Source: DATCDE01 sp038252405 (GTDB lineage: Bacteria; Actinomycetota; Actinomycetes; Prado026). Taken from it: a stretch of DNA of 33,568 bases. Shown here piece by piece: positions 7,464 through 15,826 of this stretch. Position numbers and translations under genes: made by a program. The DNA lies in the NCBI GenBank assembly GCA_038252405.1, contig JBBSAJ010000030.1, forward strand, positions 1-33,568. The letters are read 5' to 3'. Numbering within the stretch: the first letter of the stretch is position 1; each line of letters begins with the position of its first letter. Under the pieces are notes generated by a model, which ran no database searches, was not told the DNA's origin, and was given only the letters and a program-made list of their open reading frames with translations.

Positions 7464-7879
7464 GCCTCGCGCAGGTGATCGGCGGACAGCGGCACGGCGT
7501 GTTCCGTTACAACGGCCGGGCCGACGCCGAGCGCCGCGCCGAGGAGCACGGCTGGCGTTACGTGCTGCTGGACACCGCCCAGGTGACCGACCGTGCCGGG
7601 TTCATGGACGCGTGCTCGGAGGCCTTCGACCTGCCGTCGTCCTTCGCCCGCAACTGGGACTCCCTCGACGCGTGCCTGCGCGGCCTGGACCTGGAGGAGC
7701 CGGACGGCGTGCTCGTCGTGTGGGACGGCTGGGGCACCCTCGCCGACAGCGACCCGGACTGCTTCGAGGTCGCCATCGAGGTGTTCCAGGACGCCTGCGT
7801 GGCGTGGACCGACGACGACGTGCCCGGCGCTGTGCTGCTGCGCGGAACCGGGCCGGAGACGGACCTGCCCACGCTGTGA
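7460..7879 (+). CDS. Barstar-family (barnase inhibitor-like) protein
   Basis: A 139-residue protein with the barstar fold. The hallmark is FDLPSSFARNWDSLDACL (about 56-73), followed by the acidic strand-loop with VLVVWDGW. Bacillus barstar binds and blocks the RNase barnase in the cytoplasm. No barnase or other secreted RNase gene is seen in the window, so the partner is elsewhere or the protein has another role, as for many actinobacterial homologues. ATG 7460 is supported by GGAGG 7 bases upstream. The N-terminal about 35 residues precede the core and contain a VFRY segment seen in related actinobacterial proteins. It lies between crtB and an FHA protein with no operon partner in common function. 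Confidence 0.85.
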   Translation: MSLAQVIGGQRHGVFRYNGRADAERRAEEHGWRYVLLDTAQVTDRAGFMDACSEAFDLPSSFARNWDSLDACLRGLDLEEPDGVLVVWDGWGTLADSDPDCFEVAIEVFQDACVAWTDDDVPGAVLLRGTGPETDLPTL

Positions 7880-7940
7880 GGTCGGGCGGACTCTCATCAA
7901 CCTCGAAGGCCGCTCTCAGTGAAGCGTCATCACGGCGCGC

Positions 7941-7946
7941 CACCCT
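7941..7946 (+). promoter_or_regulatory. Possible leaderless -10 of the FHA gene (CACCCT)
   Basis: CACCCT is 6 bases before ATG 7953. The 73-base gap after barstar also carries CTCTCA twice (7891-7896 and 7913-7918), 22 bases apart, of unknown meaning. Confidence 0.4.
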
Positions 7947-7952
7947 GGCGGC

Positions 7953-8258
7953 ATGTCGAAGGCCCCCGAGCTCACCATCGTGCGCGGCGGTTTCGCGGCC
8001 GAGCCGGTCCCGCTCGACACCGCGGCGCGGACCCTGGGCCGGGCCGGGGACAGCGACGTGCTGCTCGACGACGTGACCGTGTCACCGCACCACGCGCAGA
8101 TCCGGCGCACCGAGGACGGCGGGCTGGAGGTTCGCGACCTGGGCAGCGTCAACGGCACCTACGTGAACGGCCGGCGCACGGACAGCTGCACCCTCGTCAA
8201 CGGGGACGAGCTGCGGATCGGGGCGTTCCGGCTGTGCGTGCACACCCGCGCGTCGTGA
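7953..8258 (+). CDS. Small FHA-domain protein
   Basis: A 101-residue protein made of a single forkhead-associated domain, which binds phosphothreonine peptides. Motifs in order are TLGR (27-30), the serine-histidine SPHHA (44-48) and GSVNGTYVNG (64-73), which supply the phosphate and peptide contacts. There is no enzymatic or membrane segment. Such proteins act as readers for Ser/Thr kinases, and the PASTA kinase at 1987-3867 is a plausible source of the signal, though no direct link is visible. ATG 7953 gives the full domain. The stop is 3 bases from that of the convergent mannosyltransferase. Confidence 0.88.
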   Translation: MSKAPELTIVRGGFAAEPVPLDTAARTLGRAGDSDVLLDDVTVSPHHAQIRRTEDGGLEVRDLGSVNGTYVNGRRTDSCTLVNGDELRIGAFRLCVHTRAS

Positions 8259-8261
8259 CGC

Positions 8262-9809
8262 CTAGAGCTGGATGAGCTCCGGCTCGGCGCCGCGCCGGTC
8301 GGCCAGCAGCAGCGTCCGCACCCGCTTGGACGACGCGAGCGTCGCGAGCACCAGCGCCAGCGACAGCAGGGCGGCCAGGCCGTCCGACAGGTCGCCGTAG
8401 CTGTCCACGGTGGCCCCGGTGTTGACCAGGCTGTAGATGACGAACCCGATCGTCAGCAGCACCGCCGCACGGGTCTCGCCGCGGGACAGCCCCGCGGCGG
8501 CCAGGATGGTGAAGCCCCACAGCAGGTACCACGGCTGCAGCACCGGGCCGAGCACGACGATGGCGAGCAGCGCCAGGCCGAGCCCACGGGCGATCGGACG
8601 CCGGTCGGAGGTGAGCACCAGCCAGCCGATCACGGCCACGGTGAGCACCTCGCCGACCAGCCGGAAGACGGCCACGGTCCCGTCGACGTGGTAGCCCAGC
8701 CCGAGGTACTCGCCCAGCTTGCCGGCGAGCATGCCCAGCGCGGTCATGGGGGAGAGCAGGGTCCGCACGGCCGCTGGGGTCTGCAACGCCGACACCCAGC
8801 CGAAGTTGAGGCCGAGCAGCAGGTTGAGCACGCCGAACGTGCTGAGCGCCACCGCCCCGGCGACGACCCAGCCACGGATCCGGCGGCCCCAGGAGGCGCC
8901 CACGCCGGCCCAGGCCAGCGCCACGAACGGCAGGGCCAGCAGGGCCGGAGCCTTCACGGCGCCGGCCAGCGTCACCATCAGCACCCCGAGCAGGAAACGC
9001 CGCTCCAGCGCCAGCGCGACCCCGGCCACGAGCAGGCCGACCATGAGGGCGTCGTTGTGGGCCGCCGAGACGAAGTGCATGAGGACCAGCGGATTGAGCA
9101 CGCCGAGCCACACGGCCTTCGCCGCGTCCACCCCGCAGGCCTGCGCGAGGCGGGGCACGAAGACGACGAGCAGGGCGATCCCCGCGAGCGCGAGCAGCCG
9201 GAAGGCCAGCAGCGCCATGTTGGCCTCGGCGTGCGTCGTCCCGTAGACGACGTTGGACAGCCCCATCCACAGCGGGCCGTAGGGCGCGGGGGAGGTGCGC
9301 CACAGCGAGTCCGCGCCGTCGGTGTAGTAGGTGGCGAAGGTGCCGGTGCCGTACAGGTACGGGTCGATGCCGTTGGGCAGCAGCCGGCTCAGCGCGACAT
9401 AGCTGAACACGTCACGGCTGAACATCACGGGCGCCACCACGAGCGGCGCGGACCACCACCAGACCAGCTTGCCGAGCCCGGCCGGGTGGTCGACCCGGTG
9501 CTGGCGCACGTGCAGGCCCAGCTGCAGCCACGCCTGCAGCAGCAGGCCGATGCCCAGCACGACGAGCATCTTGCCGAACAGCGAGAAGACCGGGATGGTG
9601 CGCAGCTGTTCGACGACCGGCGCGGAGGCCAGGCCGGAGGAGCGGGCGATCCAACCGACCGAGACGGCGCCGGCGGCGGCGAGCGAGGAGCCCAGGAACC
9701 CGGGGACGGCGAACGCCGCGACGAGGGCGGCCGAGGACTCGGCCGGCTCTTCCGCGAAGCCTGGGCTGGCCGAGGCGGCGTCCCGCTCGGCCTGGTCGAC
9801 AAGGGCCAT
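8262..9809 (-). CDS. mptB: Polyprenol-phosphate-mannose alpha-1,6-mannosyltransferase (MptA/MptB family)
   Basis: A 515-residue GT-C type integral membrane enzyme with about a dozen helices. It would use polyprenyl-phospho-mannose to extend an alpha-1,6-mannan chain, as MptA and MptB do for the lipomannan/lipoarabinomannan of mycobacteria and corynebacteria. The key signature is the acidic loop MFSRDVFSYVA, with Asp133 as presumed catalytic residue, followed by NGIDPYLYGT and SPAPYGPLW. In M. tuberculosis mptA (Rv2174) sits between Rv2175c and idsA2; here it keeps that relation with crtI and others inserted. Whether it acts early (MptB) or late (MptA) cannot be told. ATG 9809 is preceded by a -10 TATCCT. 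It is 66 bases downstream of crtI on the same strand. Confidence 0.88.
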   Translation of the reverse strand: MALVDQAERDAASASPGFAEEPAESSAALVAAFAVPGFLGSSLAAAGAVSVGWIARSSGLASAPVVEQLRTIPVFSLFGKMLVVLGIGLLLQAWLQLGLHVRQHRVDHPAGLGKLVWWWSAPLVVAPVMFSRDVFSYVALSRLLPNGIDPYLYGTGTFATYYTDGADSLWRTSPAPYGPLWMGLSNVVYGTTHAEANMALLAFRLLALAGIALLVVFVPRLAQACGVDAAKAVWLGVLNPLVLMHFVSAAHNDALMVGLLVAGVALALERRFLLGVLMVTLAGAVKAPALLALPFVALAWAGVGASWGRRIRGWVVAGAVALSTFGVLNLLLGLNFGWVSALQTPAAVRTLLSPMTALGMLAGKLGEYLGLGYHVDGTVAVFRLVGEVLTVAVIGWLVLTSDRRPIARGLGLALLAIVVLGPVLQPWYLLWGFTILAAAGLSRGETRAAVLLTIGFVIYSLVNTGATVDSYGDLSDGLAALLSLALVLATLASSKRVRTLLLADRRGAEPELIQL

Positions 9810-9818
9810 GGTGGTTTC

Positions 9819-9824
9819 AGGATA
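9819..9824 (-). promoter_or_regulatory. -10 of the mannosyltransferase gene (TATCCT)
   Basis: TATCCT is 9 bases before ATG 9809, giving a leader of about two bases. It lies in the 66-base gap after crtI, so the gene need not depend on crtI transcription. Confidence 0.5.
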
Positions 9825-9875
9825 GGGCCCGGAGCCCCGCGGATCGAATGGCCTACGGCGCGTCGTCCCGGACGG

Positions 9876-11375
9876 TCACCGCCAGGAGCGGGACGTGTAC
9901 GCCCGGTCACGGCCGACCACCCGCTCGGCCGCGAGCCGGCCGCTGATCAGGACCATGGGCACGCCCACGCCCGGCTGGGTGCCGGACCCGGCGAACACGA
10001 CGTTCTCGCCCCACAGGTTGCCGGGCCGGAACGGCCCGGTCTGCCGGAACGAGTGCGCCGCCGAGAACGGCGCCCCGCGCTCCATGCCCCGCTGCTGCCA
10101 CTGCAGCGGGGTGGTCAGGTCCTCGACCTCGATGGCGTCGCCGAAGCCCACGTAGCCGCGCTCCTCGAGGGTCCGCACCATGACGTCGCGGTAGCGCGGG
10201 CCGAGCCGCTCCCAGTCCAGCCCCGCCTCGGTGTTGGGCGTGGGGAACAGGGCGTAGTAGACCTGCCGACCCTCCGGCGCCAGCCCCGGGTCGGAGCGGG
10301 TCGGGTTGGTCACCAGCAGCGACGGGTCAGACATCAGCCGGCCCTGGTCGATCAGCTCGGAGAAGACGCCCCGCCAGGACCGGCCGAAGTGGATGTTGTG
10401 GTGGGCGATCTTCGAGTAGGACGCCGAGGAGCCGACCAGCAGCAGGGCGCAGGACGGCGAGTAGGTCAGCCGCCGCACCGTCCAGGGCTCCCGGCCGAGC
10501 AGGTCGCGGTAGGCCACCGGCAGGTCCGGGTTGAGCACGACGGCGTCACAGGGGATCCGCTCGCCGTCGGCCGTGCGCACCGCCACGGCCCGCGAGCCCA
10601 CGACCTCCACCCGCTGCACCTCGGTGGAGTACCGGATGCGCACCCCGTGCTTCGCCGCGGCGCCGGCCAGCGCCCTGGGCACGGCGTGCATGCCGCCGAC
10701 CGGGAAGTACACCCCGGACACCGAGTCCATGTAGGCGATCACCGCGTAGAGCGCGAGGGCGTCGTACGGCGACAGCCCCGCGTACATCGCCTGGAACGAG
10801 AACACCCGCTGGGTGCGCGGGTCCTTGAGGTACTGGCCGACCTTCGGGGCCAGCCGGCGCAGCCCACCGGCGGCGACCAGCCGGGCCAGGTTCGGGGTGA
10901 GCAGGTCCAGCGGCGAGTCGATGTTGCGGTCGATGAAGTCGCGCATCTCGTAGCGGTACAGCCGGGACACGAACTCCACGTAGCGCCGGTAGCCGTCCGC
11001 CTCGGCCGGGCCGCAGCACCGGGAGACCTCCTCGGCCATCGCCCCGGGATCGCTGTGCACGTCGAGGGTGGAGCCGTCCGGGTAGTAGGCCCGGTACAGC
11101 GGGTCCACCGGCCGCAGGTCCAGCCAGTCCGCCATCGGCTCGCCGACGCTGTCCAGCGCGTCCGCGATCAGGTCGGGCATGGTGAGCACCGTCGGCCCGG
11201 TGTCGAACCGGTAGCCGTCCCTCTCGAGCAGCCCGGCCCGCCCCCCGGGGACCGCGGCCCGCTCGAGCACCGTCACCTGGCGGCCCGCGCCGGCCAGCCG
11301 CAGCGCCGCCGAGAGCCCGGCCAGGCCGGCGCCCACCACGACGACGTGGTCGGTGGGGCCGCTCACCGTGCGCAC
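9876..11375 (-). CDS. crtI: Phytoene desaturase CrtI
   Basis: A 499-residue FAD-dependent desaturase converting phytoene to lycopene by successive dehydrogenations. The dinucleotide motif VVVGAGLAGLSAALRL (about 12-27) is followed by VLERAAVPGGRAG. CrtI signatures include FDTGPTVLTMPD, SGVYFPVGGMHAVPRAL in the middle, and the C-terminal FAD contact FAGSGTQPGVGVPMVLISG. GTG 11375 is used because a -10 TACGCT lies 7 bases upstream; GTG 11366 is an alternative three codons inside. A longer upstream reading would overlap the divergent ATPase promoter and is rejected. It differs clearly from the second CrtI-like protein at 18804-20306, which is assigned a later step. Confidence 0.93.
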   Translation of the reverse strand: MRTVSGPTDHVVVVGAGLAGLSAALRLAGAGRQVTVLERAAVPGGRAGLLERDGYRFDTGPTVLTMPDLIADALDSVGEPMADWLDLRPVDPLYRAYYPDGSTLDVHSDPGAMAEEVSRCCGPAEADGYRRYVEFVSRLYRYEMRDFIDRNIDSPLDLLTPNLARLVAAGGLRRLAPKVGQYLKDPRTQRVFSFQAMYAGLSPYDALALYAVIAYMDSVSGVYFPVGGMHAVPRALAGAAAKHGVRIRYSTEVQRVEVVGSRAVAVRTADGERIPCDAVVLNPDLPVAYRDLLGREPWTVRRLTYSPSCALLLVGSSASYSKIAHHNIHFGRSWRGVFSELIDQGRLMSDPSLLVTNPTRSDPGLAPEGRQVYYALFPTPNTEAGLDWERLGPRYRDVMVRTLEERGYVGFGDAIEVEDLTTPLQWQQRGMERGAPFSAAHSFRQTGPFRPGNLWGENVVFAGSGTQPGVGVPMVLISGRLAAERVVGRDRAYTSRSWR

Positions 11376-11382
11376 CCCAGTG

Positions 11383-11388
11383 AGCGTA
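11383..11388 (-). promoter_or_regulatory. Leaderless -10 of crtI (TACGCT)
   Basis: TACGCT lies 7 bases before GTG 11375. Its expected -35 zone (about 11406-11411) overlaps that of the divergent ATPase gene. Confidence 0.6.
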
Positions 11389-11424
11389 GGCGACCAACGG
11401 CTGACCCGCTCGTCGGTGGGGTCG

Positions 11425-11430
11425 TAGCCT
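11425..11430 (+). promoter_or_regulatory. Leaderless -10 of the P-type ATPase gene (TAGCCT)
   Basis: TAGCCT is 6 bases before GTG 11437. The promoter is divergent from crtI within a 61-base gap. Confidence 0.6.
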
Positions 11431-11436
11431 GCGGGC

Positions 11437-13818
11437 GTGACGGACCCACGGGTGGGCCTGACCTCGGCCGAGGTCGCCGAGCGCGTCGCCCGCGGCCAGC
11501 GCAACGCCGTCCCCAGCGCACCGAGCCGCACGGTGGGCCAGATCGTCCGGGGCAACACGTTCACCGTGTTCAACGCGATCCTCGGGACGCTCACCGTCGT
11601 CGTCCTGGTCTATGGCAACTGGCGGGACGCGCTGTTCGGCCTGGTCGTCGTCGCGAACACCGGCATCGGCATCATCCAGGAGCTGCGGGCCAAGGCCACC
11701 CTCGACCGGCTGGCCGTGCTCGGGGTGGCCCGGCCCGCCGTGCTGCGCGACGGCGAGCAGCGGGAGGTCGAGCCGGGCCAGATCGTCCTGGACGACATCC
11801 TCCCGGTGTCGTCCGGCGACCGGGTCGTCGTGGACGGCCTGGTCTGCGCCTCGGCCGCCCTCGAGGTCGACGAGTCGCTGCTCACGGGGGAGTCCGACCC
11901 GGTGCACAAGCAGGTCGGCGACCCGGTGCTGTCCGGCTCGTTCGTGGTCGCCGGGACCGGCTGCTACCGGGCCACCGCAGTGGGCGCGCACGCGTTCGCG
12001 GCCGGGCTGGCCGAGGAGGCCCGCCGGTTCACGCTGGTCCACTCGCAGCTGATGGCGAGCATCAACACGATCCTGCGGGTCATGGTCACGATCATGGTCC
12101 CGGTCGCGGTGCTGCTCACCTGGAGCCAGCTGCGCAGCCACGAGCACCTCGGCACCGCCGTGAGCGGCGCCGTCGCCGGGGTGATCACCATGATCCCCGA
12201 GGGGCTCGTGCTGCTCACCAGCGTGGCCTTCGCCGTCGGTGTGGTCCGGCTCGGCCGCCACCAGGTGCTCGTGCAGGAGTTGCCGGCGGTCGAGCTGCTG
12301 GCCCGGGTGGACGTCGTGTGCCTGGACAAGACCGGGACGCTCACCGAGCCGGGCATGCAGCTGGCCGACGTGCGGGTCGTGGACGCCGCCGCACCGGTTC
12401 CGCAGGTGCTGGCCGGGCTGGTCGGCGCCGAGCCGGAGCCGAACGCCAGCCTGGCCGCGGTCGCCCGGCGCTACCCCGCGGCGGGCGCGCCGACGGCCAC
12501 GACGGTGGTGCCGTTCTCGTCCGCCCGGCGCTGGAGCGGCGCCACCCTGGACGGCCTGGGCTCGTGGGTGCTCGGCGCGCCGGACGTGCTGCTGCCGGTC
12601 GGGGACCCCGCCCGGGCCACCGCCGACCAGGTCGCCGCCACCGGGCGCCGGGTGCTCGTGCTGGCGCGGACGGCGTCCGACCTGGCCGAGCCGGACCGGC
12701 TCGGCCCCACCCGGCCGGCGGCGCTGCTGGTGCTGGAGCAGCGGATCAAGCCGGACGCTGCGCGGACGCTCGCCTACTTCGCCGAGCAGGGTGTCGCCGT
12801 CAAGGTCATCTCGGGGGACAACCCGCGGACGGTGGCCGCCGTGGTCAGCGCCCTCGGCGTGCCCGGAGCCGGCGACGGGGTGGACGGCCGCGCCCTGCCC
12901 ACCGACCACGAGGCGCTGGCCGACGTGGTCGAGGGGGCGGTCGCGTTCGGCCGGGTGGCCCCCCGGCAGAAGAAGGCGATGGTCGCGGCGCTGCAGGCCA
13001 GGGGCCACGTGGTCGCCATGACGGGGGACGGCGTCAACGACGTGCTGGCCGTCAAGGACGCCGACCTCGGGATCGCCATGGCGTCCGGCAGCGACGCCAC
13101 CCGAGCGGTGGCCCAGCTGGTGCTCGTGGACAATCGGTTCGAGCACCTGCCGACCGTGGTGGCCGAGGGCCGCCGGGTGATCAACAACGTGGAGCGGGTG
13201 GCCAACCTGTTCCTCACCAAGACCGTCTACGCCACCTTGTTGTCGGTGCTGAGCGGCGTGCTGGGGCTGCCGTTCCCGTTCCTGCCGAGGCACCTGACCG
13301 TGGTGACGGCGCTGACCATCGGCATCCCGGGCTTCTTCCTGGCGCTGGCCCCCAACACGCGGCGGGCCCAGTCCGGCTTCATCCCCCGGGTGCTGCGCTT
13401 CGCGGTGCCCGCGGGGGTCGTGGCCGCGGTGGCGACCTTCGGCGCCTACGCCTCGGCCCGGCTGGACGGGGACGTCACCGCGGCCGAGGCCAGCACGCTG
13501 GCCGCCATGGTGCTGTTCGTCGTCGTGTGGTGGGCGGTGGTCGTGCTGGCCAGGCCGCTGTCGCCGCTGCGGCTGCTGCTGTTGGGCACCCTGCTCGGCG
13601 GGTTCGTGCTGGTGCTCATGGTGCCGTTCGCCAGGGACTTCTTCGCCTTCGCCCTGCCCACCGTCGAGGCCACCGTCGTGGCGCTCACCGTCGGGGCGAC
13701 CGCGATCCTCGTCCTCGAGCTGGTCCTGGGCGTGACCGGGTGGGACCGGGTGGTCAGCCCCGACGCGTCGTCGCCGCCACCGCGAGCTGACCGAGGACGT
13801 CGCGCGCAGGTGCGCTGA
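11437..13818 (+). CDS. ctpE: CtpE-like cation-transporting P-type ATPase
   Basis: A 793-residue membrane pump. It shows TGES (150-153, actuator), PEGL in the fourth helix (254-257), DKTGTLT with phosphorylated Asp297, and MTGDGVNDVLAVKDADLG in the hinge. Membrane helices cluster at about 40-80, 210-270 and 590-780. The segment from MIPEGLVLLTS through QELPAVELLARVDVVC closely resembles mycobacterial CtpE, reported to take up calcium, so Ca2+ is the likeliest ion; Mg2+ is an alternative. GTG 11437 is set by the upstream -10. Its last 65 bases overlap the 3' end of the convergent crtE gene. Length is normal. Confidence 0.88.
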   Translation: MTDPRVGLTSAEVAERVARGQRNAVPSAPSRTVGQIVRGNTFTVFNAILGTLTVVVLVYGNWRDALFGLVVVANTGIGIIQELRAKATLDRLAVLGVARPAVLRDGEQREVEPGQIVLDDILPVSSGDRVVVDGLVCASAALEVDESLLTGESDPVHKQVGDPVLSGSFVVAGTGCYRATAVGAHAFAAGLAEEARRFTLVHSQLMASINTILRVMVTIMVPVAVLLTWSQLRSHEHLGTAVSGAVAGVITMIPEGLVLLTSVAFAVGVVRLGRHQVLVQELPAVELLARVDVVCLDKTGTLTEPGMQLADVRVVDAAAPVPQVLAGLVGAEPEPNASLAAVARRYPAAGAPTATTVVPFSSARRWSGATLDGLGSWVLGAPDVLLPVGDPARATADQVAATGRRVLVLARTASDLAEPDRLGPTRPAALLVLEQRIKPDAARTLAYFAEQGVAVKVISGDNPRTVAAVVSALGVPGAGDGVDGRALPTDHEALADVVEGAVAFGRVAPRQKKAMVAALQARGHVVAMTGDGVNDVLAVKDADLGIAMASGSDATRAVAQLVLVDNRFEHLPTVVAEGRRVINNVERVANLFLTKTVYATLLSVLSGVLGLPFPFLPRHLTVVTALTIGIPGFFLALAPNTRRAQSGFIPRVLRFAVPAGVVAAVATFGAYASARLDGDVTAAEASTLAAMVLFVVVWWAVVVLARPLSPLRLLLLGTLLGGFVLVLMVPFARDFFAFALPTVEATVVALTVGATAILVLELVLGVTGWDRVVSPDASSPPPRADRGRRAQVR

Positions 13819-14821
13819 CCGGGCTGGGCTGCAGGGCGGCCACCGAGCGGGCGGTCAGCTCGGCGACGAGGCTCTCCACGTGCTCCAGCGCGCCGGTGTC
13901 CTGGATGATCCGGCGCAGCTCGACGACCCGGTCCTGGTCCAGGTGCGGGTCGCCCAGGTCGGAGCGCAGCCGGGCCGCGTCGGCCGGGTTGGCCCTGGCC
14001 AGGGCGGTCGTCACGAGCACGGTGCGCTTGCCCTCGCGCAGGTCGTCCCCGGCCGGCTTGCCGGTCTCCTCCGGGTCGCCGAACACCCCCAGGACGTCGT
14101 CCCGCAGCTGGAACGCCTCGCCGAGCGGCAGCCCATAGGCGGAGTAGGCCTCGAGCAGCTCCTGGCTCGCGCCGGCGAGGGCCGCGCCGAGGTGCAGCGG
14201 CCGCTCGACGGTGTACTTGGCGCTCTTGTACCGGACCACCCGCATGGCCCGCTCGACCGACCCGCCGCCGAGGGCCTGCTCCAGCAGATCCAGGTACTGC
14301 CCGGCCATCAGCTCGCTGCGCATGACGTCGAACACCGGCTTGGCGTGCAGCAGGGCGCCCGCGGGCAGCCCGGAGTCGAACAGCAGCTCGTCCGCCCAGG
14401 CCAGGCACAGGTCGCCCAGCAGGATCGCCGAGCCGACCCCAAAGTCCTCCGGCGAGCCCAGCCAGCCGTGCCCCCGGTGCAGGGTGGCGAACCCGCGGTG
14501 CGCCGCGGGCTGCCCGCGGCGGGTGTCCGAGCGGTCCATCACGTCGTCGTGGATCAGCGCGCAGGCCTGCAGCAGCTCCAGCGAGGCGGCCGCCCGGACG
14601 ATCTGCTCGCTGTCCGCACCGCCGGCGCCGCGCCACGCCCAGTAGGCGAACGCCGGGCGCAGCCGCTTGCCGCCGGACAGCAGGGTCACGGCTGAGTCCA
14701 GCAGCGGGGCCAGGTCCTCGCTGATGCAGTGCAGCCGGGGGCCCTGGACGGCGAGGAACTCGTCCAGGGCCTTCTGCACCCGGGCTCTCAGGTCCTCGGC
14801 GTCCGTCGCAGTCCCGCCCAT
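13754..14821 (-). CDS. crtE: Polyprenyl diphosphate synthase (geranylgeranyl diphosphate synthase)
   Basis: A 355-residue trans-prenyl synthase making the C20 precursor for phytoene. The first aspartate-rich motif is DDVMD (92-96) with the usual upstream LIH, GGKRLRPAF lies at 50-58, and the second motif is LRDDVLGVFGDPEETGK (about 239-255). It is the counterpart of idsA2 (Rv2173), which neighbours mptA in mycobacteria, so it may also serve other isoprenoids. ATG 14821 is preceded by TAGGCT with a 6-base gap. The gene is divergent from metF across 65 bases and overlaps the end of the convergent ATPase gene. C20 chain length is inferred from the carotenoid context. Confidence 0.93.
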   Translation of the reverse strand: MGGTATDAEDLRARVQKALDEFLAVQGPRLHCISEDLAPLLDSAVTLLSGGKRLRPAFAYWAWRGAGGADSEQIVRAAASLELLQACALIHDDVMDRSDTRRGQPAAHRGFATLHRGHGWLGSPEDFGVGSAILLGDLCLAWADELLFDSGLPAGALLHAKPVFDVMRSELMAGQYLDLLEQALGGGSVERAMRVVRYKSAKYTVERPLHLGAALAGASQELLEAYSAYGLPLGEAFQLRDDVLGVFGDPEETGKPAGDDLREGKRTVLVTTALARANPADAARLRSDLGDPHLDQDRVVELRRIIQDTGALEHVESLVAELTARSVAALQPSPVSAPARDVLGQLAVAATTRRG

Positions 14822-14827
14822 GCCAGC

Positions 14828-14833
14828 AGCCTA
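14828..14833 (-). promoter_or_regulatory. Leaderless -10 of crtE (TAGGCT)
   Basis: TAGGCT lies 6 bases before ATG 14821. TAGGCT also serves the ybaK and cruF promoters in this window. Confidence 0.6.
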
Positions 14834-14872
14834 GGCGCGCGGCCTCGTTCCGGCAGGCCCTGCGCCGTTCCG

Positions 14873-14878
14873 TACCCT
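14873..14878 (+). promoter_or_regulatory. Leaderless -10 of metF (TACCCT)
   Basis: TACCCT lies 8 bases before ATG 14887. Its -35 zone (about 14850-14855) coincides with that of divergent crtE. Confidence 0.55.
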
Positions 14879-14886
14879 TGGGCGGC

Positions 14887-15813
14887 ATGACCCGCGGGAC
14901 CGCCTCCACGATGCCCGGCGGCTCCGCCACGGTGGCCGAGCTGCTCGCCGACGGCCGCCGGTCGTTCTCGTTCGAGTTCTTCCCGCCGCAGACCGACGAC
15001 GGGGAGCGCCAGCTGTGGCGGGCGCTGCGTGAGCTGGAGCCGTTGGCGCCGACGTTCGTCTCGGTCACCTACGGCGCCGGGGGTTCGACGCGCGATCGCA
15101 CCACCCGGCTGACCGGGCGGATCGGCAGCGAGACGACGCTCACCCCGATGGGCCACCTCACCTGCGTCGACTCCTCCGTGGCCGAGCTGCGCCGGGTGGT
15201 CGGCGGCTACGCCGAGGCCGGCGTGCGCACGGTGCTCGCGCTGCGTGGCGACCCGCAGGGCGGCCCGGGGACGCCGTGGGTGCCCCACCCCGACGGGCTG
15301 CAGCACGCCGACGACCTGGTCCGGCTGGTGCGAGGGCTGGGCGACTTCAGCGTCGGGGTGGCGGCTTTCCCCGAGGGGCACCCGGAGTCCCCGGACCTGG
15401 ACACCGACGCCCGGCACCTGGCGGCCAAGGTGGCCGCCGGGGCGGACTTCGCGGTCACCCAGTTCTTCTTCCGGGCCGCGGACTACTTCCAGCTCGTGGA
15501 GCGCGCCGAGCGGCACGGCGCCCGGGTGCCGATCATCCCGGGGATCATGCCGGTGACCAACGTGCGGCAGATCCAGCGCTTCGCGCAGCTGTCCGGGGCG
15601 GCCTTCCCGGCCGAGCTGGCCGAGCGGCTGACCGCCGTCCAGGACGACCCGGAGGCGGTGCGCGCGATCGGCGTGGAGACGGCGGTCGAGCTGTGCGAGC
15701 AGCTGCTCGAGGGCGGTGCGCCGGGGCTGCACTTCTACACGCTGAACCGCTCGACGGCGACCCGGGAGATCTACCAGGCGCTCGAACTGCCCCACCGGTC
15801 GGCCCGCCGCTGA
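14887..15813 (+). CDS. metF: Methylenetetrahydrofolate reductase
   Basis: A 308-residue FAD enzyme that reduces 5,10-methylene- to 5-methyltetrahydrofolate for methionine synthesis in the cytoplasm. Motifs in order are FSFEFFPPQ with Glu30, SVTYGAGGS, LALRGDP, VGVAAFPEGHPE, FAVTQFFF, IIPGIMPVTN and GLHFYTLNRS near the end. Length and order match bacterial MetF. ATG 14887 is preferred over an in-frame TTG at 14878, which overlaps the -10. M. tuberculosis has a related reductase gene (Rv2172c) beside idsA2, so the metF-crtE pairing is old. It is followed after 13 bases by the SIMPL gene on the same strand. Confidence 0.95.
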   Translation: MTRGTASTMPGGSATVAELLADGRRSFSFEFFPPQTDDGERQLWRALRELEPLAPTFVSVTYGAGGSTRDRTTRLTGRIGSETTLTPMGHLTCVDSSVAELRRVVGGYAEAGVRTVLALRGDPQGGPGTPWVPHPDGLQHADDLVRLVRGLGDFSVGVAAFPEGHPESPDLDTDARHLAAKVAAGADFAVTQFFFRAADYFQLVERAERHGARVPIIPGIMPVTNVRQIQRFAQLSGAAFPAELAERLTAVQDDPEAVRAIGVETAVELCEQLLEGGAPGLHFYTLNRSTATREIYQALELPHRSARR

Positions 15814-15819
15814 CACAAT
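15814..15819 (+). promoter_or_regulatory. Possible -10 of the SIMPL gene (CACAAT)
   Basis: CACAAT immediately follows the metF stop and lies 7 bases before ATG 15827. The gene may also be read through from metF. Confidence 0.4.
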
Positions 15820-15826
15820 CGGGCGC

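Noticed and set aside
8688..13790. A 1700-codon open frame on the plus strand across mptB, crtI and ctpE
   Set aside because: It is a GC-rich shadow frame: it runs antisense through two clearly recognisable genes and out of frame through a third, and its product is low-complexity Arg/Gly/His/Pro without any domain.
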